The notes under the pieces are model-generated. The model made no database searches. It was not told the DNA's origin and saw nothing but the letters and a program-made list of their open reading frames with translations. DNA of 50,503 nt from a virus, in the IMG/VR virus record IMGVR_UViG_3300033567_000007, positions 1 through 50,503 of that record; one strand, written 5' to 3'. Shown one piece after another: positions 1 through 7,405 of this stretch (the stretch's first letter is position 1; each line of letters begins with the position of its first letter). The translations under genes and the position numbers were made by a program.

Positions 1-272
1 ACATCCATGACCATCAAATCGAACATCTGCGGCTGAGCGAATCTATGGGCGCTATCTGTTTCGTGATTCTGGAGTTCGCGCGGCGAGGAGAAATCTTCTA
101 CGTCCCGGCACAGTTAGTGGTCAGGGCCTATGATGCTGCGTTACGTGGCGGAACGAAAAGCATGCCATATGACGATATCGAGCGCGTGTGCTACCAGCTG
201 CAAAGCGGGCGCGGAGTGGTGTTAGATTACCTTGCGGTAGTGGACAAGCTGTTGGAGCAACAGACAGCGTGA
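1..272 (+). CDS. recU: RecU-like Holliday junction resolvase, C-terminal part
   Basis: The frame is open from base 3 (codon ATC) to the left edge, so this gene enters the window already in progress. The first visible residues, IHDHQIEHL, followed by GAICFVIL and GGTKSMPYDDIE, match the C-terminal half of RecU resolvases, where the equivalent segment is FHDHQIEHM...GICFVI...GRKSI. RecU cuts Holliday junctions during recombination and in phages trims branched DNA before packaging. The N-terminal part lies at 50353-50503 at the other edge of the window. The catalytic D...E-x-K segment known for this family is in neither piece, so it must lie in the unseen join. The ATG at 45 is internal to the fold and is not the true start. 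Confident in family, sure of truncation by the window. Confidence 0.85.
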   Translation, partial: IHDHQIEHLRLSESMGAICFVILEFARRGEIFYVPAQLVVRAYDAALRGGTKSMPYDDIERVCYQLQSGRGVVLDYLAVVDKLLEQQTA

Positions 273-362
273 TAGACAAAAAAATCCCCGGCCAGTTGGA
301 CCGAGGGAATGAGGGTCATCGACTTGCATCTACGTCCACAACTTACCATGGGGGTGGTGTAG

Positions 363-1043
363 GTGCAAGGTCAGATAATGTTAGGTATTCCACAGGCTGA
401 GAGTTTAGGAGCGCGGGAGAAGTGGCTCGTTGAACGACTTCAGAACTATAGGGATCTGGACCTCGAGATCGAGGGTTGTCATGCAGCGCTTGCATCAGAT
501 ATCGAGCTTCCATCCATTACTATTCGACCGCCAGAGGATGATGACCCACATGTTGGTGCGGCATATCGGCAGCCGCTTAAGGAGTATCAAAAGGAAATTT
601 CAGAGACAATCGAGAAATACGTACTCAATACATGGAGATATGTCACGGTTGAACGCGTACACAAAGCCCTGCGTGACACCTATAGCGATGACCCACATGA
701 GGACTATGCCATTAGGGATGCGTTTGACGCAACAAGAAGTTTGACGGAAGAGCGAGTTGAATTAACACCGACAGAACGAGCGGTAGCTCAGCACGAGGAA
801 ATGCAAGACAGGGTTAGAAACAAGATGGTCATATTGCAGCGCCAGAAGCGAGTCATCGGAACCGCTCTCGGGCAGTTGGGAAAATATTATCCAGAGTGGC
901 ATGACTTGTTAAAACGTAGGTATGTATTGGGTGAAAAATTTGTTTCGTACTTAGCGAGCACGGGGATGTCTGAGAAATTGTACCGGAATGAACGTAGGAG
1001 AGCTCTCAGGAAATTCGATAAATTGGCGGTGGGATTGATATGA
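363..1043 (+). CDS. ArpU/RinA-like late transcription regulator
   Basis: Protein of 226 residues, GTG start (an ATG at 378 is an alternative). A long helical N-terminal part is followed by a C-terminal sigma-region-4-like segment, about residues 180-222, with LLKRRYVLGEKFVSYLA and RNERRRALRKFDKLA. This layout is typical of ArpU/RinA-type phage activators that switch on packaging and structural genes. Its place just upstream of the terminase genes supports that role. The stop overlaps the next start by 4 bases. Function is inferred from family shape and position; another HTH regulator is possible. Confidence 0.62.
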   Translation: MQGQIMLGIPQAESLGAREKWLVERLQNYRDLDLEIEGCHAALASDIELPSITIRPPEDDDPHVGAAYRQPLKEYQKEISETIEKYVLNTWRYVTVERVHKALRDTYSDDPHEDYAIRDAFDATRSLTEERVELTPTERAVAQHEEMQDRVRNKMVILQRQKRVIGTALGQLGKYYPEWHDLLKRRYVLGEKFVSYLASTGMSEKLYRNERRRALRKFDKLAVGLI

Positions 1044-1552
1044 CAGGGTTTATCTATTTTATTCAGTCAGAAAGAGGCGGACCAATAAAGATTGGTTATG
1101 CTACGAATGTGCAGCAGCGGTTGGAACAACTCCAAAGCGCCCACCCATATAGACTTCTTTGCTTAGCCTCCACTCAAGGTAGCATTGGGCTGGAGCATCG
1201 CCTTCATGAGAACTTTGATAATTACAGACTCTTGGGAGAATGGTTTGAACCTTGCGATGAACTGCTCGACCTGATCAGGAACATAGAACAATTTGATCCT
1301 CTTCAACTTCCGGTGCCAAAGAAGAAATTAATCCCAATGAATATCGACGCATTTGTTGACGAGTTGTATGCGGTTGCACTGGATAACGATTGGGATTACG
1401 AGACGGCTGCTGCAAAGTTTAAAGAGGAACTGGTCAGACACAAGTACAGTGTTACCCATACGTTTAAACACATGAGATGGTTCGAAGAGACTCAGCGCCA
1501 ACGGTTTGAAGAAAAACGGGCGGTAACTGGACTGAAACTGGACGTAAAATGA
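1040..1552 (+). CDS. GIY-YIG nuclease-like protein (MUG113/T5orf172 type)
   Basis: Protein of 170 residues. The first 90 residues carry the GIY-YIG-type pattern: FIYFIQS, then GPIKIGYATNVQQRLEQLQ, then EHRLHENF and GEWFEP. This is the MUG113/T5orf172 branch, with a conserved Arg in the QQRLEQL helix and a Glu at EHRLHENF. Members cut or nick DNA and are common in phages as free-standing nucleases. The C-terminal 80 residues are charged, helical and not recognised. The ATG overlaps the stop of the upstream regulator gene, so the two are translationally coupled. It could be a homing nuclease or have a role in packaging; the sequence does not decide. Confidence 0.7.
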   Translation: MTGFIYFIQSERGGPIKIGYATNVQQRLEQLQSAHPYRLLCLASTQGSIGLEHRLHENFDNYRLLGEWFEPCDELLDLIRNIEQFDPLQLPVPKKKLIPMNIDAFVDELYAVALDNDWDYETAAAKFKEELVRHKYSVTHTFKHMRWFEETQRQRFEEKRAVTGLKLDVK

Positions 1553-1621
1553 CGATGCCAAGGGCTTATACTGTGTATGTGCAGAAGTATCAAGAGGGAC
1601 CAACTGAATAAGGATCACGCA

Positions 1622-1648
1622 GGCACCCTTGCTACGGGGTGTCTTTTT
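1622..1648 (+). terminator. Rho-independent terminator after the GIY-YIG gene
   Basis: GGCACCC (1622-1628) pairs with GGGTGTC (1637-1643), one G-U pair, 8-base loop, followed directly by five T at 1644-1648. It closes the transcript that carries the ArpU-like and GIY-YIG genes. Confidence 0.75.
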
Positions 1649-1673
1649 CGTGTTACCGAAAGGAGTGATAAAC

Positions 1674-1778
1674 ATGACTTGTCCGTGCCAGCTAGGTTAT
1701 AAGTGCGTCTGGGCAAAGGACGCAGGGACTAAGCTCACGTGCGCGTTGCCGAGGTGCGTGATGCTGGGAAAGAAGTGA
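1674..1778 (+). CDS. Cysteine-rich 34-residue microprotein
   Basis: Begins with ATG at 1674, eight bases after a very good AAAGGAG site, and ends with TGA at 1776-1778. The 34-residue product has five cysteines (CPC near the start, then one in KCVW, one in LTCAL and one in RCVM), spaced as in small zinc-binding knuckles. It sits alone between two terminators. No family is recognised; the start signal is the main reason to believe it is translated. Confidence 0.5.
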   Translation: MTCPCQLGYKCVWAKDAGTKLTCALPRCVMLGKK

Positions 1779-1795
1779 CGCGGGACGCTACCTAG

Positions 1796-1859
1796 CATCG
1801 AGAGCGTGCGGAGAAATGCACCCGTCTGGCCCCCTTGGCGGTCACTCCGGCTCTCGATG
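1796..1859. other. Intergenic inverted-repeat structure
   Basis: A perfect 10-base inverted repeat, CATCGAGAGC (1796-1805) and GCTCTCGATG (1850-1859), encloses 44 bases. These hold a smaller GTGC/GCAC hairpin (1806-1821) and a GC-rich stretch. The 286 bases from 1779 to 2064 hold no convincing gene. With the terminator at 1949, this element could be a leader RNA, a small RNA or part of the packaging region. It lacks the T-loop and acceptor features of a tRNA. Confidence 0.45.
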
Positions 1860-1948
1860 GTGGGCAGTGGCTTGTACCACCAACAAACCAACACAGGGAG
1901 GTGGAAGCCTTGCTGCGGTAGTAATTGGTATGCACACACATACTTTCA

Positions 1949-1980
1949 GCCGCCGTCCAGTAACCGGCGGCAACCTTTTT
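1949..1980 (+). terminator. Rho-independent terminator in the pre-terminase gap
   Basis: GCCGCCG (1949-1955) pairs perfectly with CGGCGGC (1965-1971) across a 9-base loop and is followed by a short T run ending at 1980. Confidence 0.7.
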
Positions 1981-2064
1981 ACACGCTGAGTTGGTTCTTT
2001 ACAACGCGCGCGGAAGCAGGAAACCTTCGATACTTGCAGAATTTGTGAGTAAGGGGGTGAGAAT

Positions 2065-2244
2065 TTGAGCACAAATATTCATATGGACAACGGTAAGATA
2101 ATAACGGTTGATATTTCCGCAGCGGAACTCGAGAAGCGGTTTAAGAATGAAACGGGCTCCGTCAGAAACGGATATGTCCGATTAGGAAACGCGCTGGTGA
2201 ATCCCAGCCATGTATCTATCATCGAAATAGTCGCTGATGAATAG
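2065..2244 (+). CDS. Small phage protein, 59 residues, unknown function
   Basis: TTG start at 2065 preceded by GGGGGTG at a good distance; stop TAG at 2242-2244. The product has a compact alternating pattern (IITVDISAAELEKRF ... GYVRLGNALVNPSHVSIIEI). The VNPSHVSIIE ending resembles short beta-rich phage proteins found next to terminase genes. It is followed at once by a terminator, so it is a one-gene unit. No function is known to me. Confidence 0.6.
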   Translation: MSTNIHMDNGKIITVDISAAELEKRFKNETGSVRNGYVRLGNALVNPSHVSIIEIVADE

Positions 2245-2258
2245 GAAGTAATCACTCT

Positions 2259-2284
2259 AGCCCACTTCGGTGGGTTTTTCTTTT
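2259..2284 (+). terminator. Rho-independent terminator before terminase genes
   Basis: CCCAC (2261-2265), TTCG tetraloop, GTGGG (2270-2274), then TTTTTCTTTT. Confidence 0.8.
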
Positions 2285-2301
2285 GCCTGTTTCGCTTATC
2301 A

Positions 2302-2337
2302 GAACCGAAACGACACAATGCGAACCGAACCGAAACG
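2302..2337 (+). repeat. Direct repeats GAACCGAAACG just before the small terminase gene
   Basis: GAACCGAAACG occurs at 2302-2312 and again at 2327-2337, exactly 25 bases apart, with an extra GAACC at 2322-2326. The second copy runs into the ribosome site of the small terminase gene. Repeats here are candidates for terminase binding (pac/cosB) or self-control of terS. The core AACCGAAACG recurs at 20558-20567. Confidence 0.45.
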
Positions 2338-2350
2338 GAGGTGATACGTG

Positions 2351-2959
2351 ATGGTCGGATACAACGTCCGCTGTAAACTGTGCAACTGTGAGCACCGAGC
2401 GAAGTCTGAGAAACTGCACGAGGACGGCGCTAGCCTCCAACAGGTGGTCGACTTTCTCTCCGGGCATGACGTGTCTATCTCCAAGGCCAGTGTGCGGCGT
2501 CACTTCGACACGCACTTTGCGCCGCGTGAGGAGGCCGCCAAGCGGTACCACGAGCAGTCGGCGGAAGTCATGAATGATGCGGTCGAAAAGCGGCTCACAG
2601 ACCTGCAGATGTTGGATGCCACGATTAAGCGTAACTATCGGTTGCACGTACTCGCGACCGATAGTGTCGAGGAGTCGCTGACTACGGAACACCCTGTCAT
2701 GCTGAAAAACGGCAAGCCTTTGCTAGATCCGGACAACGATTATAAGCCGGTGACACGCAAGTTCCCGCCTCCCAAGCCTATTGTTGATTTGGTATCCGGA
2801 ACAGGCGCGGAAATTCGGCAAGCCCTCAAGCTCAAAGCAGAGTTGGTGGGTGACAAGCAACCCGACGGATCCGTTTCTATCGACTTGTCCGGTCTGACGC
2901 TGGAGGAGTTGAAGGCCCTTGCCGCGATTGACGGAGGCGAAGAGGAAGACAGTAGCTGA
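2351..2959 (+). CDS. Terminase small subunit-like protein
   Basis: ATG at 2351, seven bases after GGAGGTGAT. The 202-residue product starts with a Cys pair (CKLCNC) and a helix-turn-helix-like segment (SLQQVVDFLSGHDVSISKASVRRHF, read in two pieces). A helical middle and an acidic tail (DGGEEEDSS) follow. It lies directly before the large terminase and overlaps its start, the usual place of the small subunit that recognises the packaging site. The call rests on position and the DNA-binding-like N terminus. Confidence 0.65.
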   Translation: MVGYNVRCKLCNCEHRAKSEKLHEDGASLQQVVDFLSGHDVSISKASVRRHFDTHFAPREEAAKRYHEQSAEVMNDAVEKRLTDLQMLDATIKRNYRLHVLATDSVEESLTTEHPVMLKNGKPLLDPDNDYKPVTRKFPPPKPIVDLVSGTGAEIRQALKLKAELVGDKQPDGSVSIDLSGLTLEELKALAAIDGGEEEDSS

Positions 2960-4385
2960 AATGGCACGCAGAGAGTTGGCCAAAAGGTCGCTCTCTTTAT
3001 TTTTGCAGTATGAGAGTTACGGCGTTTGGAAATCAGCCAAGCATCTTGATTTGTTGTGTTCGAAGCTTGAAGCAGTGGAGCGAGGAGAATTACACCGATT
3101 GATGGTGTTCATGCCACCTCGCCACGGGAAGTCAGAAGTGGTATCGAAGAAGTTTCCCGCCTGGTTCCTTGGGCGCAACCCAAACAAGGAAGTCATCATC
3201 TCGTCGTATTCTTCCGAACTGGCATATGACTTTTCACGAATAGCCAGAAACACCTTGCGGCAGTGGGGGCCTACACTCTGGAATGTCGATTCGTCGCGGG
3301 ATAGTGGCGCGGTCGGTCGGTGGGGCATTGAGGGCACACGCGGAGGCATGATGGCATCGGGTGTTGGCGGACCAATTACAGGCCGTGGCGCACACGTTGC
3401 CATTATTGATGACCCCGTGAAGAACTGGGACGAGGCTCGCTCAGATACGATTCGTTCCAAGATATTTGAGTGGTATCAGTCGACATTGCGGACGCGTCTT
3501 GCACCAGGTGGAGCAATCGTCCTTGTGATGACTCGTTGGCATGAGGATGACTTAGCTGGACGCCTTCTGCAGATGTCATTAAGCGGTGAAGGTGAGCAGT
3601 GGGAGGTTATTTCTCTGCCTGCAGAAGCCGAAGAGAACGACGCGCTTGGGCGCAAAGCTGGCGATGTGCTGTGGCCTGAGCGATTCAGCCTTAAAGAATA
3701 TCGCTCGATGAAAAAGGCTGTTGGTTCGCAAGTATGGGGAGCGCTTTATCAACAGCATCCTAGTCCGTCTGAAGGCGGTATGCTCAAGCGCGGATGGTGG
3801 AAGTTCTACAAAGCGTTGCCTAACGATATCGAAGAACAAATTCAGTCGTGGGACTTAACCTTCAAAGAGGCAAAAAACAACGACTATGTAGTTGGGCAGG
3901 TGTGGGGAAGACGTGGCGCGGACAGGTACTTAATTGACCAAGTTCGAGCGCGTATGAACTTTCCAGACGCACTCAATGCCGTACGCTCTCTCACGGCAAA
4001 ACACCCCAAGACATTCACCAAGTTAGTCGAGGATAAAGCCAACGGACCGGCACTCATATCTACACTCAAACGCGAAATCAGCGGACTCATACCTGTTGAA
4101 CCACTTGGAAGTAAAGAAGCTCGTGTCTCGGCCGTATCGCCGCAAATCGAGGCAGGAAACGTATATCTGCCCGATCCGAGCATTGCACCGTGGGTTCATG
4201 ACTTTATCGAGGAATGCGCCGCATTTCCGACCGGAGCACACGATGACCAAGTGGACGGAATGAGCCAAGCGCTGTTGCGGTTTAGCCGTGGGGGTGGATG
4301 GCTGGCGTGGCTCGAAGGAGAAATGGAGGACGAAGGCGATGAACAAGCTCATGCAGACGGACTTGACCCGCAAGTACGAATGTAG
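2919..4385 (+). CDS. terL: Terminase large subunit (ATPase and nuclease)
   Basis: 488 residues from TTG 2919; ATG 2961 is an alternative start without a good ribosome site. The packaging motor domain has the Walker A motif PPRHGKSE near residue 66, Walker B HVAIIDDP near 160 and the coupling segment VMTRWHEDD. The C-terminal RNase H-like nuclease has SWDLTFKE near 310, LVEDKANG, and GAHDDQVDGMS near 440, which supply the acidic metal ligands. It pumps DNA into the prohead and cuts the concatemer. All key motifs appear intact. Confidence 0.93.
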   Translation: MPRLTEAKRKTVAEMARRELAKRSLSLFLQYESYGVWKSAKHLDLLCSKLEAVERGELHRLMVFMPPRHGKSEVVSKKFPAWFLGRNPNKEVIISSYSSELAYDFSRIARNTLRQWGPTLWNVDSSRDSGAVGRWGIEGTRGGMMASGVGGPITGRGAHVAIIDDPVKNWDEARSDTIRSKIFEWYQSTLRTRLAPGGAIVLVMTRWHEDDLAGRLLQMSLSGEGEQWEVISLPAEAEENDALGRKAGDVLWPERFSLKEYRSMKKAVGSQVWGALYQQHPSPSEGGMLKRGWWKFYKALPNDIEEQIQSWDLTFKEAKNNDYVVGQVWGRRGADRYLIDQVRARMNFPDALNAVRSLTAKHPKTFTKLVEDKANGPALISTLKREISGLIPVEPLGSKEARVSAVSPQIEAGNVYLPDPSIAPWVHDFIEECAAFPTGAHDDQVDGMSQALLRFSRGGGWLAWLEGEMEDEGDEQAHADGLDPQVRM

Positions 4386-4470
4386 CAGGTGTGAGGACAC
4401 GGGGGTTATGGCTGGCGGGAAGCCTTGCACGTGTAAGAGGGGGAAACAAAATAAACGGGAAAGGGAGTGA
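4339..4470 (+). CDS. Small zinc-knuckle protein overlapping terL
   Basis: ATG at 4339 lies eight bases after GGAGG and inside the end of the large terminase gene in another frame. The 43-residue product has CSRCEDTG and PCTCKRG, a CxxC...CxC pattern like one DnaJ-type zinc knuckle, and a basic tail. It ends in GTGA overlapping a possible next start. Several other genes here encode similar knuckles. Unknown role. Confidence 0.5.
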   Translation: MNKLMQTDLTRKYECSRCEDTGVMAGGKPCTCKRGKQNKRERE

Positions 4471-4478
4471 CCACTTAC

Positions 4479-4724
4479 GTGGATGTTCAAACAACAAGTT
4501 CATTCCCTAAAGTGAAACGCCGTCAATTGTGCCATTACAATGAATCGGATGGATATCAAAATGCTCATGTATCGCGCGTCTTTGATGGCGGCTTCGAACT
4601 AACAAAACAAGACGGTAATATTGTGCGGTTTTTAGAGTCTAAGTGGGATGCTGGAGACGCCTCTCCATTTTTTTGGCTTATGCGCAAAGGAAGACCGATG
4701 AAGAAACCTTGGAGTCAATTCTAA
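4479..4724 (+). CDS. Hypothetical protein between terminase and portal
   Basis: GTG at 4479 is placed nine bases after AAGGGAGTGA; GTG 4467 is an in-frame alternative four codons earlier. The product of about 80 residues is beta-rich (QNAHVSRVFDGGFELTKQDGNIVRFLESKW) and ends in a basic, proline-containing tail. It is followed by the portal gene 18 bases later. I do not recognise a family. Confidence 0.6.
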   Translation: MDVQTTSSFPKVKRRQLCHYNESDGYQNAHVSRVFDGGFELTKQDGNIVRFLESKWDAGDASPFFWLMRKGRPMKKPWSQF

Positions 4725-4742
4725 TAAGGAGGACTGCGATAG

Positions 4743-7373
4743 ATGCATGATCTCATGAAGTCTGGGCGCTCTGTCGCGTCCTCTTTTAGTTTGGAGGCAC
4801 AATCGTCGTTTGCGGGTAAAAGTCCTGCTGCACCTGCTCAGGTGCCGGACGCCACACAAGAGGCGATGCGCGAGCAAGGCATGTCGGAGGGCGGCAACTT
4901 CTCGCCGGGTGAACCGATATCCCCGTATCAGCAAGTCGGCACACCGCCGATCATCACGCCGTACCAGGTCGGGCAGAACATCTTCGCCGTCCCGCGTGGC
5001 CTGACTGGTGTCGGATTCGGGGCGCTGACGAACATCACAAGCAAGTGGGACGTTGCACGTCTGTGCATTGAGGTGCGACAAGACGAGATCCGAAACTTGG
5101 ATTGGGACATCGTTGTCGACAAGGATTCAGTCGATGATCCAAACCTCTATGATGCTGAGATTAAGGCAGCAAAACAGTTTTTCAACCATCCGTCACCGGG
5201 CCAAGATTTTGATGATCTGATTATGACCGCGTCGGATGACTGGCTAAGGTACGACGCGCTCACTATCGCAAGGATGCGGACCAGGAATGGCAAGCTAGGC
5301 GCACTTGAAGCCATCGACGGTACAAGCATTGCGCCACTTATCGATGGTCGAGGAGCAATGCCACGCGGCGAAGCCCCTGCATACGTCCAGTGGTCGTGGG
5401 GCCTACCGTGGGTGTGGCTGACTGAGCGAGATATCATCTACAAGCCTCATCATCCGCGTACACAGACGCGATACGGCCTTCCACCGGCTGAATGGGTGCT
5501 CCTCACCGCAAACACGGACTTACGCCTACAATGGTACTTTCTCTCGTATTTCACCGAGGGAGCGGTCCCGGAGGCGTTCGTAAACGCGCCACCAAATGTG
5601 GAGGACCCAAAGCAGGTTAAAGCACTCCAAGACGCTTATGACGCCACAATAAGTGGGTCACGAGGCGCACATCATAAGGTCAAATGGATCCCGCCCGGAA
5701 GCAATGTCCACGCGGTTAATAAAGGTAATTTTGATGTTGGGCTTGCTGGCTTTTTGGTTGCCAAAGGGTGCGCAAGTTACAAGGTGCAACCTGCTGAAAT
5801 CGGGTTTACTGAAAAGGTCAACAAGTCAAGTGGCGACACCCAAGAGAATGTGACTTATCGGCGATCCATCATCCCGACGGTCAAGTATTTTCAGAGCATC
5901 TTCAACAAGATTCTTCGCGAAGACATGAACATGCCATACGCGCGGTTCAAGTACCTCGACATCGAAGAAGAGGAAGACCAGTTGAAGCTGGCGCAGACAC
6001 GCTCTGTCTACATCCAAAACGCCGTACTGTCGCCTGACGAGGTACGTAAGGAACTTGGCTACGCCGTCGACGAGAACGCGCCTGTCGGCCGTGCCTTCGC
6101 CATGCGTACAGGCGTTATCTTCGTCGACCCAGACTCGCAGAAGTTTGCGCGTGAGCAAGGGAACGTCGCACAGCAATATGGCATTGACGTATCGGGCGAC
6201 GACGCGACTTCCGAAGATGATGAGATGCTATCGACGCATCAGGCGATGTCGGTACCGGTGATCAAACCACTCCCTGCCAAGCCTGTACAACAGCAGACGC
6301 AACAGCAACCGAGCCCGACACAGAACACAAAAGCATCCCAAGATGAACTGAAGAAGTGGCGTGCAGCGGCTGTCAAGCGATCGAAAGATGGCAAGCTTGC
6401 GAAGGAATGGCAGAGTAACGTGCTGGACCAGCTACTTGTCAAAGTGATCAACAGCCAGTTGACTGCATCGTCCACGCCTGATGACGTAAGAAGGGTGTTT
6501 GAGCCGCTGATTGGCGGTGATGCACCTGTAAATTTTATGAAACGGACGATTAAACGCGGTAAAGGTAGGGTGGTCGTCCGTGATACTGAGAAGCTCCAAA
6601 AACATACCGACGCGTTGAAAATGCACATATCCGTGTTGCTGAAGCGCGAAGGCGAGCAGATATCCAGATACGTCACGAAGGCCATTCAAGAACAAGGTCA
6701 AACGTATATCACGACAGAGGAATCAACGACACCGGCTGTCAATCCAACGGTTCTTGATGCGATTCTGGCGTCTTATGGCTGGCAAGGATGGGACAAGCAT
6801 CTGAAATCCACAATAGATGAGTCGGCAAAGGAAATCTTCCTGCAGGGCGCGATTGAAGGCGCGAAGACGGTTGGCGTCAACCTCTCGTTTGACATGGTTA
6901 ATCCGCTAGCTGTCGAATACGCCGAGAAACGCGGGGCAGAGTTAGTCGGCAAGAAGAAAATCGCCGGTGAATGGGTGGACAATCCAAATCCGAAGTTTAG
7001 CATCCCTGACGCCACACGAGAAATGGTCCGAAAGCACGTTGTTGCAGCGGTAAAGGAAGGTCAGTCGATACAGCAGTTGCAAAAGGGTATCCAAGAACAC
7101 TACGCTTTCAGTGACAGCCGAGCACAAACGATTGCCAGAACGGAAACGGGGTTCGCATACAATGGCGGATCGAACGCGGGGTTCCGTCAAGCCCAGGTGC
7201 AGCACGTCGAGGTCTTCGATGGTGACGATGACCCAGAGTGCGCAGCTGCGGACGGCTCGACGTGGACGGTGGACTACGCAGAGGAACATGCTCTAGCTCA
7301 TCCGAACTGCGTGCGGGCGTTCGGACCTATTCCGCCAGATGAAGATCGAGACTATGTGCCGTCTACTGAGTAG
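4743..7373 (+). CDS. Portal protein fused to a MuF-type head protein
   Basis: 876 residues, ATG nine bases after AAGGAGG. About residues 70-480 look like a phage portal: VARLCIEVRQDEIRNLDWDI, LGALEAIDGTSIAPLI, YGLPPAEWVL and a long C-terminal helix region. A Q-rich linker and helical part follow. About residues 750-860 form a Mu gpF/SPP1 gp7-like domain with ARTETGFAYNGG, DGDDDPECAAADG and HPNCVRAFGPIPP. The portal is the DNA gate at one capsid vertex, and MuF proteins ride with the DNA or help head assembly. The two are separate genes in many phages; here they share one frame with no stop between. Confidence 0.87.
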   Translation: MHDLMKSGRSVASSFSLEAQSSFAGKSPAAPAQVPDATQEAMREQGMSEGGNFSPGEPISPYQQVGTPPIITPYQVGQNIFAVPRGLTGVGFGALTNITSKWDVARLCIEVRQDEIRNLDWDIVVDKDSVDDPNLYDAEIKAAKQFFNHPSPGQDFDDLIMTASDDWLRYDALTIARMRTRNGKLGALEAIDGTSIAPLIDGRGAMPRGEAPAYVQWSWGLPWVWLTERDIIYKPHHPRTQTRYGLPPAEWVLLTANTDLRLQWYFLSYFTEGAVPEAFVNAPPNVEDPKQVKALQDAYDATISGSRGAHHKVKWIPPGSNVHAVNKGNFDVGLAGFLVAKGCASYKVQPAEIGFTEKVNKSSGDTQENVTYRRSIIPTVKYFQSIFNKILREDMNMPYARFKYLDIEEEEDQLKLAQTRSVYIQNAVLSPDEVRKELGYAVDENAPVGRAFAMRTGVIFVDPDSQKFAREQGNVAQQYGIDVSGDDATSEDDEMLSTHQAMSVPVIKPLPAKPVQQQTQQQPSPTQNTKASQDELKKWRAAAVKRSKDGKLAKEWQSNVLDQLLVKVINSQLTASSTPDDVRRVFEPLIGGDAPVNFMKRTIKRGKGRVVVRDTEKLQKHTDALKMHISVLLKREGEQISRYVTKAIQEQGQTYITTEESTTPAVNPTVLDAILASYGWQGWDKHLKSTIDESAKEIFLQGAIEGAKTVGVNLSFDMVNPLAVEYAEKRGAELVGKKKIAGEWVDNPNPKFSIPDATREMVRKHVVAAVKEGQSIQQLQKGIQEHYAFSDSRAQTIARTETGFAYNGGSNAGFRQAQVQHVEVFDGDDDPECAAADGSTWTVDYAEEHALAHPNCVRAFGPIPPDEDRDYVPSTE

Positions 7374-7405
7374 GCGGTCATTTTGTGTTGAAAGGAGTTG
7401 ATATA

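Noticed and set aside
269-400. A 43-codon frame starting with GTG at 269
   Set aside because: Starts in the recU stop overlap but has weak composition, no conserved look and overlaps the regulator's start.
1556-1612. An 18-codon frame after the GIY-YIG gene
   Set aside because: Too short, no clear ribosome site, and it precedes a terminator.
1796-1859. tRNA-like fold
   Set aside because: The long stem could mimic an acceptor, but there is no T-loop sequence, anticodon arm or CCA-type end.
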